From UBA6623 sp965238125 (lineage in GTDB: Bacteria > Acidobacteriota > Terriglobia > Bryobacterales > UBA6623), in NCBI GenBank assembly GCA_965238125.1, contig OZ250179.1:4340001-4404000 (forward strand): a DNA stretch of 64,000 bases. The letters run 5' to 3'. Shown here piece by piece: positions 27,498 through 37,414 of the stretch. A program made the translations under genes and the position numbers. The notes beneath the pieces were generated by a model. The model did not search any database, was not told the origin of the DNA, and worked only from the letters and a program-made list of their open reading frames with translations. The number at the start of each line of letters is the position of its first letter. Position 1 is the stretch's first letter.

Positions 27498-28471
27498 TTG
27501 ATAGCGAAAACTCTTGTAGCGCACTAGGGGCTTGGCGTTCGGCCTGCCCGGTGGCCGAAACAGGATGTCCTCGATCTCCAGCTCCAGGCTCTTGTTCGCC
27601 GGGATGCGAATCACGTAGTCCACGCCGCGCTCCTCCATCGCCTCGTAGATCTCGGGCTTGGCGAAGGCGGCGTCGGCGCGGAACGTCACCTGTTTGCCCT
27701 CCGCCTGTTGTCGTTCGATCTCCGGCAGTAGCAGCTCGTCCCAGTCCTCGGCGCTGTGCACGTTGCCGGGACGCAGCTTCGCGCCTAGGCAGTCGCCGTG
27801 CTGGTTGAACAGCAACAGCGGGTGATAGCAGAGGGACTCAAAATGGCCGTTGTAGGCACTGCCTTCCTGTTGGCCGTGGACGGGGCTCTCCGTGGAGTCC
27901 ATGTCGAGCACCACGCGGTCTGAACCGTCGGGAGCTTCGGCTTGCGCGACCAGCTCCCGGTTCACTGCCATCAGCCCCAGCAAGTTCTCTTCGCTCGCCA
28001 GCATCTCCGTCTCGAAGCCATGCAGCGTCGAGGTCAAGGCTGCTCCGCGATCCCAGTTCCTCTTCGAGCCGATCAAGCGAAAGGTCGGATCGGCGGATAC
28101 TCGAACGGCGTCATTGAGGTCCTCGTAGCCAGCGAGTCGGCTGTAGACCGACTGCCGCAGCAGATCGGCCAGCGGGAACTTCTTGTTCAAGCCTTGTCGC
28201 GAGTCGCTGAGATGCTCGTCGATCAGCTTCCCGAGTCCGAGTCGTTCATCCAGTTCGCGAACGAGAATCAGACCGCCATCCGAGGTGACTCGCGATCCTT
28301 GGAAATCGACTTTGAGAAATCCATTGAACGTGAGCTGAAACGGCTTGTTTTCTTTTTCACCCATCGGGTGTTGACCTCCATGGCGTCCTTATCGGGCTCT
28401 AGCCCCTATCAATAAAGACGCTGAAGGTCGCTGGATGGTCTGAAGCTCATACATCAAATTGAAAATGCGGG
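27498..28471 (-). mobile_element. IS1380-family element, copy D, 5' two-thirds only
   Basis: Leftward. The outer end at 28471 reads CCCGCATTTTC inward, and the leader (ATAGGGGCTAGAGCCCG) matches copy B. Homology ends at about 27498 in the codons for SFRYQ. The missing part is precisely the piece present at 1692-2386. Outer flanks are TCAAG here and TTCAA at 1687-1691, sharing only TCAA, so a common 5-bp target duplication is not proven. Confidence 0.88.
27508..28364 (-). pseudogene. IS1380-family transposase, N-terminal 285 residues
   Basis: Starts at ATG 28364 and matches the transposase through KPLVRYKSFRYQ. It holds the first two catalytic acidic segments (VVLDMDSTESPVHG, FRADAAFAKPEIYE) but lacks the third. 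The reading frame continues to 27372 through about 45 foreign codons before a stop. Together with 1923-2384 it would rebuild one complete transposase missing only one or two codons at the break. Confidence 0.88.
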
Positions 28472-28481
28472 TCAAGACGCC

Positions 28482-28934
28482 GTGCTACCCGGCGAAGACC
28501 CCGCCGAGTTCGATCAACACCTTACTTCTTTCGAGGAGACCTATCTCCCCCGCAATCGCGTCGAAAAAGAACTCGTTCGTCAAATCGCCGACGTCGTCTG
28601 GAGAATGCAACGTCTCTCCCGCATCGAAACCGCCGTCATCGCCGCCGGGATCGAAAACTCCCGTCGCTTCAACCACGACACCGGCCCCATGCCCGAAGAC
28701 CGCGAAGAGCGAACCAACATCCTTGGCTGGGCCATGCTCACCAGAACAAAACTCCTCAACAACCTGGCCCGTTACGACGCCCACCTCGGCCGCCGTTTCT
28801 ACCGCGCCGTCGAGCTGATGATCGACATCCGCCGCGAAGAGCGCAAAGACCGCGAAGCCCGCGAGGCTCGCGAAGCCCAAGCCGGCTACCACATCGAACC
28901 CGAGCGCTACCTACCCACCCAAACGCCCTCGTAA
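28482..28934 (+). pseudogene. Conserved hypothetical protein, N-terminus removed by IS1380 copy D
   Basis: About 150 codons. VLPGEDPAEFDQHLTSFEETYLPRN and EKELVRQIADVVWRMQRLSRIETA resemble a hypothetical family that usually begins with a basic stretch ending in an NALKHGL-like motif before LPGEDP. That N-terminal part (about 40 residues) is absent: the IS end lies at 28471, and the frame from there reads QDAVLPGED. GTG 28482 could act as an artificial start. Charged C-terminal helix (RREERKDREAREAREAQ). Function unknown. Confidence 0.55.
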
Positions 28935-29408
28935 CAACCCGGCAGCGCCATCGCACATCCCCGGCCGACCCCCATCGCCGTTCGGGAAAACGCGGATAAC
29001 CCACCCCCGCGCGAGATAGGTTTCCGACCCGTCCGTCACCAAAGCGAAGATTCACGAAACGAACCCAATTACTCATCTAACTCTTTTGCAAGAAACGAGT
29101 TATGGAAACCGGCCGACCCCAAGATCAGCCGCATTGTCCGGCAGGCGATCAGCGAGGTGACAACCCGAACCTCCCCTTCGCAACCCCAATCGCTCTTCCG
29201 AGGCAATTCGGTACCGACAAACAGCGGCGGAAGCAAGCAATCGTAGAGACAAACTCCCGGATTTGCCCGTGCCACGATCACACAAGCCACAAGTGCGCCT
29301 CAACTCGAAACAAGAGGCTCGCCGCCGGGCCGACCGGCTTCGGCCGGTGGCAGTCCCCCATTCTTGCTCGGACCGCTGCGAGTGCCGGTCGCTGCCGGGC
29401 TGATGGCT
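28935..29408. other. Intergenic region with a palindromic repeat
   Basis: About 470 bp. No conserved gene seen. At about 29325-29400 there is a GC-rich repeat related to the one at 24770-24835 (CGGACCGCTGCGAGTGCCGG, with the shared GTGCCGGTCGCT-type core). Confidence 0.55.
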
Positions 29409-30467
29409 TCAAATGATCAATGTGCAATCGCCGTAGGAGTAGAAGCGGTAGTTGTTCTCGACGGCGTGGCGGTAGGCCGCGAGCGTTAGCTCACGGCCCG
29501 CGAAGGCGCAAACCAGCATCAATAGAGTCGACCGAGGCAGGTGGAAATTCGTCAACAAGGCGTCGACGGCGCGAAACTCGAATCCGGGAAGAATGAAGAG
29601 AGCCGTTTCGCCCCGCCCGGCTTCGATAACTCCGGCCGCCGAGGCGCGAACGGTGTGCTCGAGGACGCGAACCGAGGTCGTGCCCACGGCGACGCGGCGT
29701 CCGGGGCCTTGCAACTGTTCGGCCGCCGTTTCCGAGATCTCGTACCACTCCGCGTGCATCGAGTGATCTTCGACTCGTTCGGTGCGGACCGGCTGAAATG
29801 TTCCCAGTCCGACGTGAAGCGTTACGTCCACGCGCCGCACTCCGGCTTGGTCGAAATCGGCCAGAATCTCGGGCGTGAAATGCAAACCGGCGGTCGGGGC
29901 GGCTACCGAGCCGGGCTTCTCGGCGAAGACGGTTTGGTAACGTTCGCGGTCGATCGCCTCGTCGGATCTCTTGATGTAGGGCGGCAACGGCATGTGGCCG
30001 ACCCTTTCCAGCCACGCCGTGAAATCAGCCCCGCCGAGCGAGAACTCCACCACCCGAAACCCATAATCGCCGCGTTCGAGAATCACGGCCTCGACATCCT
30101 CGGGAAAGTGAATGCGCTCACCGACGCGCATCTTGCGCCCCGGCCGCGCGAGCGCCTGCAACCGGGCCGGGTTGGATTCGAGTTGCTTCAACAGCAGGAT
30201 TTCGACAAGCCCTCGGATTTCACTCTTCGATGTCGTCGCGTGGACTCCCGCTCTACGCCCAAACAGTCGCGCCGGGAGCACGCGGGAATTGTTGAGTACC
30301 AGGCGATCGCCTTTTTTCAGGTAGGTCGGCAGATCACGAAAATGGCGGTCTTCCCAACGCCCCGAAGCGCGGTCGATTACCAGCATGCGGCTCCCCGCGC
30401 GGTCGGCCGCGGGCGTCTGCGCAATGCGGTCTTCCGGCAATTCGTAGTCGAAGTCGCTGAGCAGCAC
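29409..30467 (-). CDS. queA: S-adenosylmethionine:tRNA ribosyltransferase-isomerase
   Basis: 352 aa, usual QueA length. SDFDYELPEDRIAQTPAADRAGSRMLVID, GDRLVLNNSRVLPARLFG, MPLPPYIKR, YQTVFAEKPGSVAAPTAGLHFTPE (diagnostic), HVGLGTFQPVR, GTTSVRVLEH and TNFHLPRSTLLMLVCAFAG are all present. It transfers the ribosyl part of SAM to preQ1 in tRNA, forming epoxyqueuosine. Start is GTG 30467, matching the family N-terminus MxLSDFDY. Downstream of the truncated hypothetical gene and divergent from the aquaporin. Confidence 0.95.
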   Translation of the reverse strand: MLLSDFDYELPEDRIAQTPAADRAGSRMLVIDRASGRWEDRHFRDLPTYLKKGDRLVLNNSRVLPARLFGRRAGVHATTSKSEIRGLVEILLLKQLESNPARLQALARPGRKMRVGERIHFPEDVEAVILERGDYGFRVVEFSLGGADFTAWLERVGHMPLPPYIKRSDEAIDRERYQTVFAEKPGSVAAPTAGLHFTPEILADFDQAGVRRVDVTLHVGLGTFQPVRTERVEDHSMHAEWYEISETAAEQLQGPGRRVAVGTTSVRVLEHTVRASAAGVIEAGRGETALFILPGFEFRAVDALLTNFHLPRSTLLMLVCAFAGRELTLAAYRHAVENNYRFYSYGDCTLII

Positions 30468-30559
30468 CCGTTCATTGTAGGGCGGAGGTGAGGTTGAAGT
30501 GTCGTCGCCGTAACGCGATAATGGCGGGCTGCTCTCGGAATCGTCACGCGGGAAAAATC

Positions 30560-31306
30560 ATGGAAGTTCTTGTTGCGGAATTCATTGGAACCTTTTTGCT
30601 GATTCTACTTGGCAACGGCGTGGTGGCTAACGTCGTTCTACGCCAAACCAAGGGCGAGGGCTCGGGGTGGATCGTGATCACTTTTGGATGGGGCATGGCG
30701 GTCTTTGTGGCCGTCTTTTGCGTTGGCGACATCAGCGGCGCGCACATCAACCCGGCGGTGACGATCGGGCTCGCGGCGGCGGGAGGGTTCGCATGGAGCA
30801 GCGTCCCCGGTTATGTCGCGGCACAATTGGCGGGCGGGATTTTCGGGGCGGTCTTGGTGTATCTGTTCTACAAAGACCACTACGCGGTGACGGATGACGC
30901 CGGCGCGAAACTGGCGACGTTCAGCACCGGGCCGGAGATCCGCAACGCGGCCTCAAACCTGTTTTCGGAAGTGGTGGGGACTTTTGTTTTGGTCTTCGCG
31001 GTGTTGTCGATGGCGGCGCCGTCGTTGAGCCTGGACGGCGGGGTGGGCGTCGTTTCGGCGAAGATCGGGCTGGGGGCGATCGGGGCGTTGCCGGTTGGGT
31101 TGCTGGTTTTCACGATCGGGCTTTGTTTGGGGGGGACGACGGGTTACGCGATTAACCCGGCGCGGGATTTAGGGCCGCGCATCGCGCATGCGGTATTGCC
31201 GATTCCGGGGAAGGGCGATAGCGACTGGGGGTATAGCTGGATCCCGGTGTTGGGGCCGATTTTGGGCGGGCTGCTGGCGGCGTTGGTGCGGGGAGCGATT
31301 TCTTAG
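30560..31306 (+). CDS. MIP-family aquaglyceroporin
   Basis: 248 aa, six membrane helices and two half-helices. NPA boxes at GAHINPAVTIG (64-66) and GYAINPARDLGP (199-201). The Asp right after NPAR is characteristic of glycerol facilitators rather than strict water channels, so glycerol or small-polyol uptake is the likely role. ATG 30560 with GGGAAAAATC upstream. No glpK or glpD in the window, so a glycerol operon is not shown. Convergent with atpC. Confidence 0.9.
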   Translation: MEVLVAEFIGTFLLILLGNGVVANVVLRQTKGEGSGWIVITFGWGMAVFVAVFCVGDISGAHINPAVTIGLAAAGGFAWSSVPGYVAAQLAGGIFGAVLVYLFYKDHYAVTDDAGAKLATFSTGPEIRNAASNLFSEVVGTFVLVFAVLSMAAPSLSLDGGVGVVSAKIGLGAIGALPVGLLVFTIGLCLGGTTGYAINPARDLGPRIAHAVLPIPGKGDSDWGYSWIPVLGPILGGLLAALVRGAIS

Positions 31307-31415
31307 GTGGGATTTGATTGACGGTGGCGCGGCAGCCCGTGGTGTGGGTCCGACTACGCGAAAAAAGGGGACGGCCGGTCGATCTGTTTCTGTTGCTTGC
31401 TGTCTTGTCGGGGGG

Positions 31416-31829
31416 TTAGCTGTTCTTGACGCGCTTGGTGGCTTCGAGGCGGGCTTCGGCACGGCGAATAGCGTGCTGAGCCCTTTCGACGTCGATTTCC
31501 ATCTCGTGGCTCTGAAGCATGTCGTTCGCTCGGCGACGGGCTGTTTCGGCGCGTTCGAGGTCGACTTCCTCGGCCCATTCGGCGCTGTCGGCCAGGACGC
31601 GCACGTGGTCGGGCAGCACTTCCATTAAGCCGCCGCTGAGCGCCATGTAGCGCTTCTTGCCGCCGGCGTCGAAGGAGAGGATGCCGTGGCCGAGTTCGGT
31701 GATTAGCGCGGCGTGGCCTGGTAGGACGCCCATATAGCCGTCCTTGGCCGGGGCCTCGACGCTGTCGACTTCGTCGGAGAGCACTTGCCGCGTGGGAACG
31801 GTGACTTCGAGCTTGAGCTTTCCCGGCAT
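31416..31829 (-). CDS. atpC: F1 ATP synthase subunit epsilon
   Basis: 137 aa. N-terminal beta barrel LKLEVTVPTRQVLSDEVDSVEAPAKDGYMGVLPGHAALITEL and the two-helix C-terminal domain with DLERAETARRRANDMLQ. The central-stalk subunit that can inhibit ATP hydrolysis. Its ATG overlaps the atpD stop (TAATG). Last gene of the leftward operon. Confidence 0.95.
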   Translation of the reverse strand: MPGKLKLEVTVPTRQVLSDEVDSVEAPAKDGYMGVLPGHAALITELGHGILSFDAGGKKRYMALSGGLMEVLPDHVRVLADSAEWAEEVDLERAETARRRANDMLQSHEMEIDVERAQHAIRRAEARLEATKRVKNS

Positions 31830-33268
31830 TAGGCGGCCTCGGCAAGCTTGGCCGCCTTCTCGACGGCTTCTTCAATGGTTCCGACCAGGTAGAAGGCCTG
31901 CTCGGGCAGATCGTCGTGCTTGCCTTCGACGATTTCCTTAAAGCCTCGGATGGAATCGGCGACGCGAACGTAGCGCCCCTCGAGGCCGGTGAACTGCTCG
32001 GCCACGAAGAAGGGTTGCGAGAGGAAGCGCTGGATCCTGCGGGCTCGCGAAACGGTGAGCCTGTCTTCTTCCGACAGCTCTTCGACGCCGAGAATGGCGA
32101 TGATGTCCTGCAATTCCTTGTTGCGCTGTAGAACTTGCTTCACGGCTTGGGCGGTGTTGTAGTGCTCGGCGCCCAGGATATTCAGGTCGAGAATGCGGGA
32201 GGTCGAGGCCAGCGGATCGACGGCCGGGTAGATGCCGAGCGAGGCGATTTCGCGCGAAAGGTTCGTGGTGGCGTCGAGGTGCGCGAAGCTGGTGGCCGGG
32301 GCCGGGTCGGTGTAGTCGTCAGCGGGGACGTAAATCGCCTGGACCGAAGTGATCGAGCCTTTCTTGGTCGACGTGATGCGCTCTTGCAGCTCGCCCATCT
32401 CGGTCGCCAGGTTGGGTTGATAACCGACGGCGGAGGGCATGCGGCCGAGCAGCGCGGACACTTCCGAACCGGCTTGCGTGAAGCGGAAAATGTTGTCGAT
32501 GAACAGCAGCGTGTCCTGTCCCTCTTCGTCGCGGAAATATTCGGCGACGGAGAGGCCGGTGAGCCCGACCCGCAGACGCGCGCCCGGAGGCTCGGTCATC
32601 TGACCGTAGATCAAGGCGCATTTTGATTTCCGCCAATCGTCGGGATCGATAACGCCGGATTCCTGCATTTCAAGCCACAGGTCGTTGCCCTCGCGGGTGC
32701 GTTCGCCGACGCCGGAGAAGACCGACACGCCGCCGTGCTCGGCGACGATGTTTCTGATCAACTCCATGATGATCACGGTTTTACCGACGCCCGCGCCCCC
32801 AAACAGCCCGATCTTGCCGCCCTTGAGATAAGGCTCGAGCAGGTCGACGACCTTGATGCCGGTCTCGAGCATTTCGAGTTCGGTCGACTGGTCTTCGAGC
32901 GACGGGGCGGGGCGGTGGATGGGGTAGCGCTTTTCGGTGTTGACCGGGCCCTTGTTATCCACTGGTTGACCGAGGACGTTCAGCACACGGCCGAGAGTTT
33001 GCGGCCCCACCGGGACGCTGATGCCCTCGCCGAGATCTTCGGCTTGCATGCCTCGGACCAGTCCGTCGGTCGGCTGCATGGCAACGGTGCGCACGCGGCC
33101 TTCGCCCAAGTGTTGCTGTACCTCACAGACGATGTCGACGGGGTTCGGGACGTCGAACCCTTCGCTGGTAATGCGAACGGCGTTGAAGATCTTAGGCAGG
33201 TGACCTTCGCTGTATTGCACGTCGACAGCGGGGCCGGCGACTTTGATGACTTTTCCGATTTTCGACAT
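31829..33268 (-). CDS. atpD: F1 ATP synthase subunit beta
   Basis: 479 aa. P-loop GGAGVGKT (157-164), catalytic GERTREGNDL (188-197), LLFIDNIFRFTQAGSEVSALLGRMPSAVGYQPNL and the C-terminal helical domain GVEELSEEDRLTVSRARRIQRFLSQPF. The catalytic subunit of F1. Separated from atpG by a 213-bp gap containing a palindromic repeat, unusual inside an otherwise tightly overlapping operon. Confidence 0.98.
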   Translation of the reverse strand: MSKIGKVIKVAGPAVDVQYSEGHLPKIFNAVRITSEGFDVPNPVDIVCEVQQHLGEGRVRTVAMQPTDGLVRGMQAEDLGEGISVPVGPQTLGRVLNVLGQPVDNKGPVNTEKRYPIHRPAPSLEDQSTELEMLETGIKVVDLLEPYLKGGKIGLFGGAGVGKTVIIMELIRNIVAEHGGVSVFSGVGERTREGNDLWLEMQESGVIDPDDWRKSKCALIYGQMTEPPGARLRVGLTGLSVAEYFRDEEGQDTLLFIDNIFRFTQAGSEVSALLGRMPSAVGYQPNLATEMGELQERITSTKKGSITSVQAIYVPADDYTDPAPATSFAHLDATTNLSREIASLGIYPAVDPLASTSRILDLNILGAEHYNTAQAVKQVLQRNKELQDIIAILGVEELSEEDRLTVSRARRIQRFLSQPFFVAEQFTGLEGRYVRVADSIRGFKEIVEGKHDDLPEQAFYLVGTIEEAVEKAAKLAEAA

Positions 33269-33343
33269 TTCGTTTCCCTAACTTGGATGTTAATGTTACG
33301 GCCGTTCGCGTAGCGCAATTGGTTGCGGAATCACCCCGGAAAC

Positions 33344-33475
33344 CTGTACTCGTTAGGGCCTCTGAAAAAATGGGGACTGTACCGAGCGCCGACCACATAA
33401 GTCGCCATGAACCAACAGCCCGCCGGGCGCGAAGTGGACTGTCCCCGATCTTTTCAGAGGCCCTAACGAGTACAG
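33344..33475. repeat. Palindromic repeat (family P) inside the ATP synthase operon
   Basis: About 132 bp between atpG and atpD. The outer arms CTGTACTCGTTAGGGCCTCT and the complement ending at 33475 are perfect for about 20 bp. Inner blocks are GGGGACTGTACCGAGCGC on the left and GCGCGAAGTGGACTGTCCCC on the right. The same inner blocks occur in the opposite order in the element at 54701-54816. It begins 6 bp beyond the atpG stop. Confidence 0.85.
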
Positions 33476-33481
33476 CGCAGT

Positions 33482-35886
<2,405 letters not shown>

Positions 35887-35889
35887 GGA

Positions 35890-36441
35890 CTATGCTTCTC
35901 CTGAAAGGGCGCGGTCGAGACTGTTCAACTGCGCGCGCAACGAGCCGTCGAAGACGGTGCACCCGAAGCGTACCGTCGCGCCTCCGAGCAATTCGGACAC
36001 CACCGCGAACTCGGCCGACACGGTCTTACCGGTCACGCGGCTGAATTTCGAAACAAGCGCGGTGCGCTGCTCATCTCCCATTGCTTTGGCCGAGGTGACC
36101 GCGATGCGCGCGACGCCGGCGCGTTCGTCGATCCAGGCCCGCATGGCCTCGATCATCTCGTCGAGATAGGGCATGCGGCGGTGATCGATCACGACGTAGA
36201 GGAAGTTGCGCACCGTTACCGCAAGCTCGAGCCTCTCGCCGAGCTTGGCGGTCAGCGCGCGCTTGTCGGCCGGGGTGACGGCGGGTGAGCTTAGGATGTT
36301 GCGCAACTCGTTCGAGGTCTTGAGTAATTCCTGGAAATCGCCGAGTTGGCGAAGGGCGTCTTCCGCGCTGACAGCGGAGCCAGGTTGGGTGACCACCTCG
36401 GCGAGCGCCGAAGCGTATCGATTCGCGATTGCAAGGGCCAT
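35890..36441 (-). CDS. atpH: F1 ATP synthase subunit delta
   Basis: 183 aa. IANRYASALAEVV at the N-terminus, LLKTSNELRNILSSPAVTPADKRALTAKL, VRNFLYVVIDHRRMPYLDEM, and the C-terminal strand GGATVRFGCTVFDGSLRAQLNSL that contacts the b subunit. First gene of the operon in this window: the F0 genes atpB, atpE and atpF are not upstream, so F0 is encoded elsewhere. Confidence 0.95.
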   Translation of the reverse strand: MALAIANRYASALAEVVTQPGSAVSAEDALRQLGDFQELLKTSNELRNILSSPAVTPADKRALTAKLGERLELAVTVRNFLYVVIDHRRMPYLDEMIEAMRAWIDERAGVARIAVTSAKAMGDEQRTALVSKFSRVTGKTVSAEFAVVSELLGGATVRFGCTVFDGSLRAQLNSLDRALSGEA

Positions 36442-36827
36442 CGTTTAGGGTTCTCGGGCTGGAGCGACGACGAGGCGAACCCGACAGGCCGCCGCGGCCT
36501 TATTACGCAAACTGCTTGAAAAAAAGGGGTTGGCGGGTGACTGGTACCGCCGATTTCTTAACCCTCAAACTACCATATGACCCGGCGAACGGGCAACCGA
36601 GAAACGCTCGGATTTGCCCCCGGTCGTGGAAGAGAAAGACATGTCGGGCTCGAAAGCCCGACACGGCTCCCTGGAGGCGCGCGCCACGTCGCGTGCCGAC
36701 GGCCCTTCGCCTACATATGTCTCACGCTCGAAACTTCTTGTTCGGGTTCGCGGTCGAGTAGAATCAATACCTCACGGATCGATTTGTTGCCGCCTCGGGA
36801 TGACCCGGGCATGAAAGCGGAGCGAAC
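36442..36827. other. Intergenic region with a dispersed hairpin (family H)
   Basis: 386 bp, should contain the atpH promoter. At 36640-36700 it holds CATGTCGGGCTCGAAAGCCC plus GACACGGC and GCGCGCCACGTC, shared with 42114-42170 and with the intron-interrupted copy at 58918. No gene. Confidence 0.65.
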
Positions 36828-37315
36828 ATGTCACCGACAAGCCCCTTTATCGAAAACATTTTCGTCGCCTCCGACGGCGGGGTCGATATGCAATCGGTCG
36901 AGCAGGTCGAGGCTGTCGAGGGCAGCGGGCTGCGTGGGGATCGCTACGCCGAGGGGACGGGGTATTGGGTGCCGGTGGACGTCTGTCAAGTGACCTTGAT
37001 CGAAGGCGAAGAGCTCGAAAAGATTCAATCGGCGACGGGCGTGAAGGTGCTGAATGGCGAACATCGCCGCAATCTCGTTACTCGCGGCGTTCGCCTGGAG
37101 GAATTGCTTGGGCGCCGGTTCCAGGTGGGTGAAGCCGTTCTCGAATATGATCGTCCGCGGCCGCCTTGTCGTTATATTGCTTCGATCACGGAATGGGCAT
37201 GACGAATGCTCTTGGGGGGAGCGCGGGTATCTGTGCCCGGGTCGTGCGGGCGGGGGTTATTTGGCGGGAGGATGCGATCAGAGTTTTGGAGACGGAGCCG
37301 CATTCGCCGGGGTAG
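36828..37315 (+). pseudogene. MOSC-domain protein with a one-base frameshift near 37196
   Basis: MOSC domain, about 160 aa when joined. The first frame (36828-37202) reads VEGSGLRGDRYAEGTGYW, VTLIEGEELEKIQ, GEHRRNLVTRGVRLEELLG and RPRPPCRYIASITEWA, then stops. The second frame (from 37199) continues MTNALGGSAGICARVVRAGVIWREDAIRVLE to TAG at 37313-37315, which is the normal end of this domain. Restoring one G in GAATGGGCATG rejoins the frames as EWGMTNALGG. MOSC proteins are sulfur-carrier or molybdenum-cofactor-associated; the specific role is unknown. The conserved Cys (PPCRYI) is kept. Indel error or recent pseudogene. Confidence 0.8.
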
Positions 37316-37414
37316 TTGGTGGGCTAATCGTATGGCGGGGTTCATCCGGCAAAGCACGCGTTGTCGGGTAGGGCGGGCGGTGACCAATTTCGCGGTCTTG
37401 CGGGCACAAGAGGT

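Noticed and set aside
29325..29400. GC-rich hairpin near 29.35 kb as a tRNA gene
   Set aside because: No acceptor/T-arm pattern (no GGTTCGAATCC-like T-loop or 3' CCA). It resembles the dispersed repeat at 24.8 kb. I recognised no tRNA or rRNA gene in the window.
36429..36993. Short rightward frames in the atpH-MOSC gap
   Set aside because: They overlap a dispersed repeat and have no start signals or similarity to known families.
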